DNA of 15,613 bases from JAABYT01 sp041581935 (GTDB lineage Bacteria > Pseudomonadota > Gammaproteobacteria > HK1): positions 1 to 15,613 of the forward strand of contig JBFICP010000058.1 in the NCBI GenBank assembly GCA_041581935.1, given 5' to 3'. The notes beneath the pieces are model-generated. The model was given only the letters and a program-made list of their open reading frames with translations. It had not been told where the DNA came from and ran no database searches. A program made the translations under genes and the position numbers. Shown here piece by piece: positions 6,838 through 14,238 of this stretch (its first letter is position 1; every line of letters starts with the position of its first letter).

Positions 6838-8211
6838 CTATTCCGAACTCGCCGTCACACGTTTGGGATCGATACCGAGCGCACGAATTTTTCGATACAG
6901 ATGCGTGCGTTCCAGTCCAACCCGTTCGGCGACCTTGCTCATGCTGCCGCCTGTCTCGCGTAGCTGATACTTGAGGTAGCTGCGTTCGAACTGCTCGCGC
7001 GCTTCCTTGAGAGGTAAATCGAAACCGGTGGGCACGTCGGTCCCGCTCTTGTCGCGCGTGTCGCCGAGCGAGATTTCGATCTCATCCTGGTCGATGTTCG
7101 TTCCGCTGCCGAGGATGAGAAGACGGTGCACGACATTCTTGAGCTCGCGAATGTTACCAGGCCACGAATAATTGCGTAGACGATTCTGCGCCCCGACCGT
7201 GAAGCGCCGGTACGGCAGCCCCTCGGTGCTGGCCAGCTGATCGATATAGTAGTTGAGCAGCTCGGGGATGTCGTCTCGGTGAGTGCGCAGCGGTGGTATC
7301 TCCATCGGAACGACGTTCAGGTGATAGTAGAGGTCCTCGCGTAGCTTTCCCTGCTCGACCGCCTTGTTCGGATCGTGGCTCGTTGCCGCGATGATACGCA
7401 CGTTGATATTGACCGGAGCAACGCCGTCAATGCGCAGAAACGACTGGTGCCGAAGCGCGCTCAGCAGGCGTGCCTGCACCGAGAGGTCCATGTCGATGAT
7501 GTCCTCTAAAAAGAGCGTGCCGCCGTTGGCCTGCTCGAGCGAACCGAAGTGAACCTGCTCGCCGTCCTCAACGCCGAACAGCTCCGCTGCCGAGTTTGCG
7601 CTCGACAACCCCGCGATCGGCACCCTGACGAAGGCTCCGTCCCGGCGGTTACTCGACTGATGGAGGTAGCGGGCGAACACCTCTTTGCCGCTTCCGGACT
7701 CGCCCAGAAGCAGCACGGGCGTGTCGTGCTGCGCGATGCGTTTGGCCTGCTCGCGCAAGCTCTGCATCACCGGGCTCCGGCCTACGGGCTCGTTGACGGC
7801 GCCCGAGGTGCGCCGCAGTCCGATGTTCTCCTGTTTGAGTTGCGCGGATTCCAACGCGTTTTTTACGGTGACCAGGAGCTTGGCAGTGGAAAGGGGCTTT
7901 TCGAGAAAATCGTAGGCGCCCAGCCGCGTGGCCTCGACCGCCGTTTCCACCGTGCCGTGCCCCGACATCATGATCACCGGCGTATCCAGTCCCGAGTCGC
8001 TGGCCCATTCCTTGAGCAGCGATATGCCGTCGGTATCGGGCATCCAGATATCGAGCAGGATCAGATCGGGACGCCGTGCGCGGCGCGCCTGGCGGGCCTG
8101 CTCGGCGTTTTCCGTCGCGCTCACGTCGTATCCTTCGTCTTCTAGAATTTCCTTGACCAGCGCGCAGATGTCGGGCTCGTCGTCAACGATGAGAATATAC
8201 GCGTCGCTCAT
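6838..8211 (-). CDS. ntrX: NtrX-type response regulator (receiver, AAA+, Fis domains)
   Basis: Partner of the NtrY kinase. The receiver domain (1-120) has acidic pocket D10/D11, phospho-acceptor D54 in LILLDIWMPD, S83 and K105. The AAA+ domain (about 140-370) has Walker A GESGSGKE (170-177) and sensor II WPGNIREL (350-357). A Fis-type DNA-binding helix-turn-helix ends the 457-residue protein (about 412-450, SMSKVAERVGLERTHLYRKIRALGI). Three departures from sigma-54 activators are visible. The GAFTGA contact loop is absent, replaced by VEDGEQVHFGSLEQ (214-227). The Walker B end reads LFLED (233-237) instead of LFLDE. The second arginine-finger position is His297 in LREDLYYHLNV, though Arg291 is kept. 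So it probably does not activate sigma-54 polymerase and may act as an ordinary DNA-binding regulator. It overlaps ntrY by four bases (ATGA), indicating translational coupling. Confidence 0.94.
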   Translation of the reverse strand: MSDAYILIVDDEPDICALVKEILEDEGYDVSATENAEQARQARRARRPDLILLDIWMPDTDGISLLKEWASDSGLDTPVIMMSGHGTVETAVEATRLGAYDFLEKPLSTAKLLVTVKNALESAQLKQENIGLRRTSGAVNEPVGRSPVMQSLREQAKRIAQHDTPVLLLGESGSGKEVFARYLHQSSNRRDGAFVRVPIAGLSSANSAAELFGVEDGEQVHFGSLEQANGGTLFLEDIIDMDLSVQARLLSALRHQSFLRIDGVAPVNINVRIIAATSHDPNKAVEQGKLREDLYYHLNVVPMEIPPLRTHRDDIPELLNYYIDQLASTEGLPYRRFTVGAQNRLRNYSWPGNIRELKNVVHRLLILGSGTNIDQDEIEISLGDTRDKSGTDVPTGFDLPLKEAREQFERSYLKYQLRETGGSMSKVAERVGLERTHLYRKIRALGIDPKRVTASSE

Positions 8212-10439
8212 ATCGCCTGCCTCTGAGTCATCGGTGAGGACCGAGAGTCGCCGGAGACCACCGGGAACTGCATGATGACGCTGGCACCGCCCTGGGGCTG
8301 ACTCTCGGCCCAGACAACACCGCCGTGCTCCTCCACGATTTTCTTGACGATGGCGAGACCGAGTCCGCTGCCCTTGGTCTTGGTCGTTACCTGGGGATCG
8401 AAGATGTCGTCTGTGAGATTTTCCGGAAGGCCCCGACCGAAGTCGCGGGTGCGGATCTCGACCAGATCCCGTGACGGCTCTTTGACGAACAGCGTTTCGA
8501 TGTGTATGCGTGCCGGAGTTTCGGGCGGACTCGCCTCGAGCGCGTTCTTGATCAGATTGTGCAGTATCTGGCGGAGGCGATCGGCGTCGGCCTCGAGCGG
8601 CGGTAAATCCTTTGCAAGGGTGGTTTCGATAACCACCTCGCTGTCGCTGGCCCGATACAGCTCAACCACGTCATTGACCAGCTCGTTGACATCGACGTCG
8701 CGCAGCTGAATCTGCGGCGCGCGGGCGTAGTCGGAAAATGCATTGACCATGGCCTTCATCGCTTCTACCTGCTGCACGATGGTGCGAGTCAGTCGATCGA
8801 GCGCGTTGCTGTCCCTGGTCGGCATCTTTCCCAGGTACTTGTGCCGCAGCCGCTCTGCGGAGAGCTGTATGGGCGTGAGCGGATTCTTGATCTCGTGAGC
8901 GAGACGCCTTGCCACCTCGCTCCAGGCGGCGTTGCGTTGTGCCTGAATCAGATCGGTTACGTCATCGAAGACGATGACCTGCCCGACGAACGAGCCGCCC
9001 GATGCCGACAGCGGCGTGCCGCGGCACATGAGGACCTGACGCCCGCCCGGACCGAGCAAATTGACTTCCTCGCGCCAGTCCCCCTGTTGCCTGAGCGACG
9101 CATCGGTCGCCGTCACATGCGCGTGCAAAGCATGCTCCAGGGGGTGCAGATGCGGGTGACCCTCGCTCATCTCATTCAAGGTCTTTCCGGTCTCGGCGAG
9201 CAGGTCCACATTCAGAATCTGATTGGCCGCCTTGTTGCTCGTGAACAGGCGTCCGCCCTCGTCAAGCGTCAGCACGCCCGTTGAGAGCTGCGACAGAACG
9301 GTTTCCAGATAGCGTCGCTGGTCTTCCACCTGTTGCTGGCTGCGCCGCGTCTCGTCGCGGGCTCTGGCGAGCCTTCGCGTCATGTCGTTGAACGATTCGA
9401 CCAGGAAGCTCACTTCGTCTTCGCCGGAAGTGCGCAGCTGCGTTTCGTAGTCGCCGTCTGCGACGGCCCGCGTTCCCTCGGCAAGATCCTGAAGCGGCGC
9501 CACCATGCGGCGCGCCGAGTAGAATGCCGCCCACACGGCGGCGAACAGGCTCAGGAGAAGCACCAGCGACAGGGTCAGAGTGAAGCTGGTTTTCAACGGC
9601 TTGCGAAGATAGGCGAGCTCGCGATACTTGCCGTAGGTCGACTGCACCGTGTCGGCGAGCGTGCTGGTGCGTTCGGCCACCGGATACAGCGCCTGCAGAA
9701 TGCGTGGCTCGGCGGTCGACACGTTCTCCGGCAGGCTCACGACAACGCGCACGTGCAGCCCGGCATCGCCGATCGGATCGAGCCCGATGTAGGTGCCGGA
9801 CTGGCGCAGCTGCACGAGGATCGCGTCGCTCGGCCGGTTGGGCACGATGGAGGTCGGATCGCTGCTGCTCGATGCGATGATATGGCCGTTCGCGCCGATC
9901 AGGGTGAACTCCGACGCGCCGCTCAGCCGCCGGCTGTCGTCGAGACCGATGGCGATCTGTTCCTTGGGTAGGTCCACGAGATCGCCGGCCACCACCTCGG
10001 TATGACTGAGGAGCTCGCGCATGCGCACTCCGAGAGCCGTTCGACTGAGTTCGAGGGCGTCGTCCAGTGCGCGCTCGATTCTCACGTCGAACCAGCTGTC
10101 AATGCCGCGGTGAAGAAACTGCAACGAAAAGTAGTAAACGACCAGCACTGGAGTGACGGACAGAATGACGAACACCGCCACCATGCGCACGGTTAGCCTG
10201 GCGCCCGGCTGTCCGCGACCTACCTGGCGCAGCAGGGTGAACAGATTCCAGCCGATGAGCGCGGCCAAAGCGATCAGCCCCAGCGCATTGATGACCAGCA
10301 GCACCGAGTACAGCTGACCGAAGCGTGCCGAACCCTGGGTCGCATTGCTCATCAACACCAGCGACACGAGCAGCAGCAGCACGAAGACGAGTATCGGGCC
10401 GACGCCGGTGATGAAACGTTTCAGCGCTTGATTGGCCAT
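8208..10439 (-). CDS. ntrY: NtrY-type membrane sensor histidine kinase
   Basis: Phosphorylates NtrX in response to a nitrogen- or redox-related signal in studied relatives; the signal here is unknown. Numbering from ATG 10439 (743 residues): hydrophobic segments at about 12-32, 43-67 and 85-108, a periplasmic sensor region of about 170 residues, then a membrane segment near 285-307. A HAMP domain covers 308-362 and a PAS-like domain 372-490. The HisKA domain has phospho-acceptor His515 in RLAHEIKNPLTPIQ. The ATPase domain has the N box LRQILHNLIKNALEAS (622-637), G1 DFGRGLP (666-672) and G2 GSGLGLAIVKKIVEEHGG (690-707). A GTG at 10466 would add nine residues (VATGKRLVP) but lengthens the overlap with the preceding gene from 19 to 46 bases; neither start has a strong ribosome binding site. 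Confidence 0.94.
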   Translation of the reverse strand: MANQALKRFITGVGPILVFVLLLLVSLVLMSNATQGSARFGQLYSVLLVINALGLIALAALIGWNLFTLLRQVGRGQPGARLTVRMVAVFVILSVTPVLVVYYFSLQFLHRGIDSWFDVRIERALDDALELSRTALGVRMRELLSHTEVVAGDLVDLPKEQIAIGLDDSRRLSGASEFTLIGANGHIIASSSSDPTSIVPNRPSDAILVQLRQSGTYIGLDPIGDAGLHVRVVVSLPENVSTAEPRILQALYPVAERTSTLADTVQSTYGKYRELAYLRKPLKTSFTLTLSLVLLLSLFAAVWAAFYSARRMVAPLQDLAEGTRAVADGDYETQLRTSGEDEVSFLVESFNDMTRRLARARDETRRSQQQVEDQRRYLETVLSQLSTGVLTLDEGGRLFTSNKAANQILNVDLLAETGKTLNEMSEGHPHLHPLEHALHAHVTATDASLRQQGDWREEVNLLGPGGRQVLMCRGTPLSASGGSFVGQVIVFDDVTDLIQAQRNAAWSEVARRLAHEIKNPLTPIQLSAERLRHKYLGKMPTRDSNALDRLTRTIVQQVEAMKAMVNAFSDYARAPQIQLRDVDVNELVNDVVELYRASDSEVVIETTLAKDLPPLEADADRLRQILHNLIKNALEASPPETPARIHIETLFVKEPSRDLVEIRTRDFGRGLPENLTDDIFDPQVTTKTKGSGLGLAIVKKIVEEHGGVVWAESQPQGGASVIMQFPVVSGDSRSSPMTQRQAI

Positions 10440-11047
10440 TGGTACCAGTCGCTTTCCAGTCGCCACAGAGAGCTCAGATAGGCCCAGGGACGCATCGGTG
10501 AGGGCAGGGACTCGATGTCGAGGAGCGCGCGTAACCGGAGATAGTAGTGGCCGTCGGCTCTGAGCAGGTGCGCGTCAAGCAGCGGAAAGCGCCGTATCTT
10601 GCCTAATCCCGCCACCAGATCGTCGAAGGCCGCGAAAACCTGGGCCTCACCCGAGTTCAAATTCCGCACCAGGTACGTCTTGCTCAACGGACGCGTTTCG
10701 ATGCGGAATTTCGCTTCGATGTGCGCGACCTTCTCGTCCCACCAGAGGTTGTCCCAGATGAGGCCGCGCTCGCGCAACACCTCCATATCCAGAATGATGG
10801 TGACCGGAATGCCGTTCTCGATGGCTTCCAGAGTCTCGTCGCTGAACACGAAGCCGATGTCCGCATCGAGGAGATAGACGCCGTCGACGAGCTCGGTTCT
10901 GGCGTCGTGGATGTCGAAGCCGGCCTTGATCTCCTCCGGGGCCGACGTGCTCGGCTCGGTAATGACCAGAAGCAGTGAGCAGACGGCGAGCCACACCGCC
11001 GGCCAGGCGCGGACGCGGAACCGCTCAACGCTTGCCAAGCAGTGCAT
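10421..11047 (-). CDS. DUF4390 domain protein, probably exported or membrane-anchored
   Basis: A 208-residue protein of the DUF4390 type, which commonly precedes ntrYX in this neighbourhood. An N-terminal basic stretch is followed by a hydrophobic segment at about 14-30 (AWPAVWLAVCSLLLVIT), a probable signal peptide or anchor, so the rest should lie outside the cytoplasm. The remaining 170 residues carry features of the family: DIGFVFSDETLEAIENGIPVTIILDMEV (63-90), the tryptophan-rich RGLIWDNLWWDEKVAHIEAKFRIE (93-116), and a C-terminal block SLPSPMRPWAYLSSLWRLESDWYQWPIKR. No catalytic motif is recognisable and no function is known. Its ATG lies inside the last 23 bases of rsmB, and its end overlaps ntrY, so it is tightly coupled to the kinase and could conceivably influence NtrY sensing on the periplasmic side, which is inference from position. 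Confidence 0.88.
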   Translation of the reverse strand: MHCLASVERFRVRAWPAVWLAVCSLLLVITEPSTSAPEEIKAGFDIHDARTELVDGVYLLDADIGFVFSDETLEAIENGIPVTIILDMEVLRERGLIWDNLWWDEKVAHIEAKFRIETRPLSKTYLVRNLNSGEAQVFAAFDDLVAGLGKIRRFPLLDAHLLRADGHYYLRLRALLDIESLPSPMRPWAYLSSLWRLESDWYQWPIKR

Positions 11048-12356
11048 AGTAGAAACCGTCCATCATGTCCTCGCCGGGCAGCACCTGCCGGCCGTGCTCG
11101 GTGGCCCGACCCCACGCACATTCCATGGGGCCGCCGGTGGCATTCGGGTGTTTCGCGAGGAACTCGGCCAGCACGTGGTCGTTCTCCCGCGGCAGGTACG
11201 AGCAAGTAGCGTACAACAGCCTTCCCCGTGGGGCCAACAGAGCCCACAGCGCGTCGAGCAGCCGAATCTGCGTTTCCGCCAGGGTTTCGACGTCCTCGGG
11301 GCGCCGCAGGTGCTTGATGTCGGGATGCCGGCGGATGACTCCGGTGCCGCTGCACGGTGCGTCGACGAGGATGCGATCGAACGCTTGTCGATTCCACCAG
11401 CTGCCCGGATCGCCGGCGTCGGCGCATACCAGCGAGGCCTGCAGCCCGAGGCGGCGCAGGTTGTCCTCGAGTCGCGCCAGCCGATTGGCGTCGCGGTCGA
11501 CGCACACCAGCTCGCCGACTGCGGGTTGCTGCTCGAGAAGGTGTGTGCTCTTGCCGCCGGGTGCCGCGCAGGCGTCGAGCACGCGCATGCCGGCCGTCAC
11601 CTCGAGTATGCCGGCGGCGAGTTGCGCGGCGCCGTCCTGCACCGTTACCCGACCATCGTCGAATCCCGGTATGGCACGCACGTCTCGGGCCTCGTGCAGG
11701 CGAAGGCCGTGGGTGGTGTGCGCGATGGGACTCGCCGCGATACCGTCGCGCTCGAGCGCTGTCAGGTAGGCGTGCCGCGAGCAGCGGCGGGCATTCACGC
11801 GAAGCGCGAGCGGTGGCCGTTCATTATTGGCATCGAGAGCGCGCTGCCAGTCATGGGGCCAGGCAGCCCTGGTGGCATCGACGAGCCAGCCCGGGTGGGC
11901 GAAGCGGCCTTCATCGCTGCGATCCAGTTCCGCCATCAACTGCGAGCGGCGGCGCTGGAAGGATCGCAGCACCGCGTTGACGAGCGCCGCGGCCCAGTGC
12001 TTGCCGGTGCGGCGAACCAAGGACACGCTTTCCGCAACGGCGGCGTGTTCCGGAATGCGGGTATGCATCAGCTGGTAGAGGCCGAGCAGCAGCACCGCGC
12101 GCACCGTCGTTTCCTTTCTGCGCAGCGGTTTGTCCAGCAGCCGCTCGAGACAGATCTCGAGCCGCGGCAGCCAACGGCTGACACCGAAGCAGAGCTCGCG
12201 GGCGAGTGCCCGATCGCGGCCGTCATCGAGTCCGACCAGATGCGCTTCGAGACCGGCATCGAGCGTCCGGCCATGGCCGAGCATGTCCACCATCACCGCA
12301 ACCGCCGCGGCGCGGGCGCCGCCCTCGTGCATGTCCAAGTCGGCCGTGTCTCTCAC
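11025..12356 (-). CDS. rsmB: RsmB, 16S rRNA (cytosine-967-C5)-methyltransferase
   Basis: Makes m5C967 in 16S rRNA with S-adenosylmethionine. Counted from GTG 12356 (443 residues), an N-terminal NusB-like RNA-binding domain spans about 14-140 (ARAAAVAVMVDMLGHGRTLDAGLEAHL onwards). The methyltransferase domain has the SAM motif DACAAPGGKS (261-270), the first cysteine in VDAPCSGTGVIRRHPDIK (Cys335) and the catalytic cysteine in YATCSYLPREN (Cys385). E. coli RsmB has 429 residues. Start choice: GTG 12356 has GGAG at 12366-12363, six bases before it, and leaves a 16-base gap after fmt. ATG 12395 is in the same frame but would overlap fmt by 23 bases and lacks such a site. The 3' end overlaps the DUF4390 gene by 23 bases. 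Confidence 0.95.
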   Translation of the reverse strand: MRDTADLDMHEGGARAAAVAVMVDMLGHGRTLDAGLEAHLVGLDDGRDRALARELCFGVSRWLPRLEICLERLLDKPLRRKETTVRAVLLLGLYQLMHTRIPEHAAVAESVSLVRRTGKHWAAALVNAVLRSFQRRRSQLMAELDRSDEGRFAHPGWLVDATRAAWPHDWQRALDANNERPPLALRVNARRCSRHAYLTALERDGIAASPIAHTTHGLRLHEARDVRAIPGFDDGRVTVQDGAAQLAAGILEVTAGMRVLDACAAPGGKSTHLLEQQPAVGELVCVDRDANRLARLEDNLRRLGLQASLVCADAGDPGSWWNRQAFDRILVDAPCSGTGVIRRHPDIKHLRRPEDVETLAETQIRLLDALWALLAPRGRLLYATCSYLPRENDHVLAEFLAKHPNATGGPMECAWGRATEHGRQVLPGEDMMDGFYYALLGKR

Positions 12357-12362
12357 ATCCCT

Positions 12363-12366
12363 CTCC
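12363..12366 (-). promoter_or_regulatory. Ribosome binding site for the GTG start of rsmB
   Basis: GGAG on the minus strand, followed by six bases and GTG 12356-12354. It lies just after the fmt stop codon and decides the rsmB start in favour of GTG over the upstream ATG 12395. Confidence 0.5.
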
Positions 12367-12372
12367 GGTCCT

Positions 12373-13356
12373 TCACGAGCGCGCGAGTCCGGCAACGTGC
12401 AGGCAGGTACCCACCGCCAGCGAATGGGCGTTGAGGTAGTCGCCGCAGCTCATGATTCTCTTGCCGGCCGGCTGCAGCGAGAGGATGCGCAGGCTATCGC
12501 GTCCGGTGGCTACGTCGATGCCCGAGCCGTCGCGCGCCACCACGGTGCCCGGAGCCGCGTCGACGTCACCAGCCACCACCCGTGCGCGCCAAATGCGCAG
12601 CCGCGCACCGGGCTCGCCATCGCGGTCTCCGGCCGCGGATCGAAAGGTATAGGCCACCGGCCACGGGTTGTAGGCACGTACCTGCCGTTCGAGAGCCTGC
12701 GCCGGCCGGCTCCAGTCGAGCAGTGCGTCTCGCTTGCTGATGCGCGGCGCATAGGTTGCCAGCGACTCGTCCTGGGGCTCGCCACGCAGCCGGCCTCGTT
12801 CCAGCTCCGCCAGGGCCTCGACGAGGATGTCCGCGGCCAGCGCCGCCAGGCGATCGTGAAGACTCGCGCCGGTGTCGTCGTCGCGGATCGGGCAGCCGAC
12901 CCGGCGCAGCACCGGGCCGGTGTCGAGGCCCGCATCCATCTGCATGATCGACACGCCGGTCTCTCGATCGCCGGCGAGAATGGCGTGCTGAATGGGTGCC
13001 GCGCCGCGCCAGCGCGGCAGCAGCGAGGCGTGCACGTTGATGCAACCGAGGCGCGGAACGACGAGCACAGTCTCGGGGAGAATCAGCCCGTAGGCGGCCA
13101 CGATCATGGCATCGGCGTTCCACGCGGCGAGTGCGCGTGCGGCCTCGGTGCCGCGCAGGTTGGCGGGCTGCTCGACGGGAATGCCATGCGCCAAGGCGAG
13201 CGTCTTGACGGCGCTCGCCCGCGGCCGTCGACCGCGACCCGCCGGCCGGTCCGGCTGCGTGTACGCGGCGGCGATGTGATAGGCGTGCGCGAGCAGCGCC
13301 TCCAGCACGGTAGCGGCGAACGGCGGGGTTCCGGCAAATATCAGTCGCAAGCCCAT
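12373..13356 (-). CDS. fmt: Fmt, methionyl-tRNA formyltransferase
   Basis: Transfers a formyl group from 10-formyltetrahydrofolate to initiator Met-tRNA. The product has 327 residues (E. coli: 315). The N-terminal Rossmann domain begins MGLRLIFAGTPPFAATVLEALL. The catalytic triad typical of the family is visible as Asn107 and His109 in CINVHASLLPRWRGAAPIQ and Asp145 in MQMDAGLDTGP. The tRNA-contact loop segment QPDRPAGRGRR lies at 34-44. The C-terminal OB-like domain covers about 205-320, containing RISKRDALLDWSRPAQALERQVRAYNPWPVA. ATG 13356 was chosen because it starts exactly at the conserved MxLRxxFAGTP sequence; the frame is open upstream to 13656, but this overlaps def and is not Fmt-like. 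No clear ribosome binding site is visible. It is downstream of def after a 110-base spacer and directly upstream of rsmB. Confidence 0.96.
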   Translation of the reverse strand: MGLRLIFAGTPPFAATVLEALLAHAYHIAAAYTQPDRPAGRGRRPRASAVKTLALAHGIPVEQPANLRGTEAARALAAWNADAMIVAAYGLILPETVLVVPRLGCINVHASLLPRWRGAAPIQHAILAGDRETGVSIMQMDAGLDTGPVLRRVGCPIRDDDTGASLHDRLAALAADILVEALAELERGRLRGEPQDESLATYAPRISKRDALLDWSRPAQALERQVRAYNPWPVAYTFRSAAGDRDGEPGARLRIWRARVVAGDVDAAPGTVVARDGSGIDVATGRDSLRILSLQPAGKRIMSCGDYLNAHSLAVGTCLHVAGLARS

Positions 13357-13384
13357 GGGTGACCGTGGAAGGTGATGATGTGTA

Positions 13385-13390
13385 GATTCT
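13385..13390 (-). promoter_or_regulatory. -10-like TAGAAT upstream of fmt
   Basis: TAGAAT on the minus strand, 28 bases before the fmt ATG, matches five of six bases of the sigma-70 -10 consensus. The matching -35 position falls at the edge of the def-fmt hairpin and shows no TTGACA-like hexamer, so promoter activity is uncertain. Confidence 0.2.
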
Positions 13391-13403
13391 AGGGGCCGTG
13401 CCC

Positions 13404-13460
13404 GACGACACCGGGACGCGGTTGCTTTGCGTCGAAATACAACCGCGTCCCGGATTCGTC
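13404..13460. repeat. Strong hairpin between def and fmt
   Basis: CCGGGACGCGGTTG (13411-13424) and CAACCGCGTCCCGG (13440-13453) are perfect 14-base inverted arms around a 15-base loop. Outer arms GACGA (13404-13408) and TCGTC (13456-13460) pair beyond a two-base mismatch on each side, giving 19 pairs in all. The element begins six bases after the def stop codon on the minus strand. No T-run follows on the minus strand, so it is not a textbook intrinsic terminator. It may partially terminate transcription, stabilise the def transcript, or separate def from fmt. The loop also holds GCGTC, which could pair with GACGC of one arm as an alternative fold. Confidence 0.8.
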
Positions 13461-13466
13461 CTCGCG

Positions 13467-13970
13467 CTAGAGCACCTGGCGCTGCTGCTTCTGGGCCTTC
13501 TTGCGAATGCGTTGGCGCTTGAGCTGCGACAGGTAGTCGACGAACAGCTTGCCGTCGAGATGATCGATCTCGTGTTGCACGCATACCGCCAGCAGCCCGT
13601 CGGCCTCGAACTCGAATGGCTCGCCGTCGCGGTCGAGGGCGCGGGCACGGATCCACTCGGCGCGCTCCACAAATTCATAAATACCCGGTACCGACAGGCA
13701 TCCCTCCTCTGTTTCGACGTTTCCGGCGAGCTCGAGAATCTCGGGATTGATCAGGCATAGCGGCCGATCGCCCTGCTCGGAAATGTCGATGGTGACGACG
13801 CGCTTGGCAACGTTCACCTGGGTGGCCGCGAGTCCGATTCCCGGTGCCGCGTACATGGTCTCGAGCATGTCGTCCACGAGTCGGCGGACGCCGTCATCGA
13901 CCCGATCCACCGGCGTCGCCTGGTTGCGCAGACGCGGGTCTGGAAAATGAAGAATTTCGCGTATTGCCAT
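13467..13970 (-). CDS. def: Def, peptide deformylase
   Basis: Removes the formyl group from the N-terminal methionine of new proteins, a metal-dependent (usually Fe2+) cytoplasmic enzyme. The 167-residue product (E. coli: 169) has all three family motifs: GIGLAATQV (44-52), EEGCLSVPG (88-96) with metal ligand Cys91, and QHEIDHLDG (132-140) with ligands His133 and His137 and catalytic Glu134. The start MAIREILHFPDPRLR matches the family. A GGGA sequence lies seven bases before the ATG and may serve as ribosome binding site. The C-terminus is basic and glutamine-rich (LKRQRIRKKAQKQQRQVL), as is common near the ribosome-contacting helix. It is the first gene of the minus-strand block and is divergent from the LysM gene. 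Confidence 0.97.
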   Translation of the reverse strand: MAIREILHFPDPRLRNQATPVDRVDDGVRRLVDDMLETMYAAPGIGLAATQVNVAKRVVTIDISEQGDRPLCLINPEILELAGNVETEEGCLSVPGIYEFVERAEWIRARALDRDGEPFEFEADGLLAVCVQHEIDHLDGKLFVDYLSQLKRQRIRKKAQKQQRQVL

Positions 13971-14023
13971 GCCTTTGTCCCGGCCGCGCCGTTGCTATCA
14001 ATGTTCACCGCGAGCGGCCGATA

Positions 14024-14062
14024 ATTCTACTGGATGCTTTCCTTCTGGCGCCATCGGGCGCC
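14024..14062 (-). promoter_or_regulatory. Upstream region of def: -10-like TAGAAT and small hairpin
   Basis: On the minus strand TAGAAT (14029-14024) lies 53 bases before the def ATG. Further upstream is GGCGCC-ATCG-GGCGCC (14047-14062), which can form a six-bp stem with a four-base loop and covers the place where a -35 hexamer would be. No TTGACA-like sequence is seen, so promoter assignment is tentative. Confidence 0.25.
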
Positions 14063-14098
14063 GGCGAGCGGCCCACGAAATGGCCGCAAACTAGCGAT

Positions 14099-14111
14099 AT
14101 CGGCGGCCGAT
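14099..14111. promoter_or_regulatory. Operator-like palindrome in the def-LysM divergent region
   Basis: ATCGGCGGCCGAT has perfect six-base arms around a central G and lies directly upstream of the likely LysM promoter, between divergent genes. The single-base centre makes it a better candidate for a dimeric protein site than for an RNA hairpin. No regulator is identified. Confidence 0.3.
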
Positions 14112-14116
14112 TTTGT

Positions 14117-14146
14117 TTGAATTTTCAGAATTGTATAGCCTATATT
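14117..14146 (+). promoter_or_regulatory. Probable sigma-70-type promoter for the LysM gene
   Basis: TTGAAT (14117-14122), an 18-base spacer and TATATT (14141-14146) form a plausible -35/-10 pair on the plus strand. The surrounding 14111-14150 stretch is strikingly AT-rich compared with the rest of the window. Transcription would begin near 14153, leaving a leader of about 85 bases before ATG 14239. Confidence 0.5.
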
Positions 14147-14238
14147 TATTGCGTGTTCCCAACTAGTTCCCGGTGACGCTCGGCATTTCCGCCGGGGCTT
14201 GCCCGCGGACCCTCATACGAGCGCGCTCAAGGTTCCAG

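Noticed and set aside
12357..12395. ATG 12395 as the start of rsmB
   Set aside because: It would lie inside fmt by 23 bases without a ribosome binding site, while GTG 12356 has GGAG six bases upstream and a more usual protein length.
10911..12434. A 507-codon open frame on the plus strand opposite rsmB and the DUF4390 gene
   Set aside because: It is antisense to rsmB, which has all its catalytic motifs. The translation has no recognisable domain, and long antisense frames are expected in GC-rich coding DNA.
12130..13362. A 410-codon plus-strand open frame opposite fmt and the start of rsmB
   Set aside because: Fmt and RsmB are unmistakable on the other strand; this translation is arginine/alanine/serine-rich without domain features.
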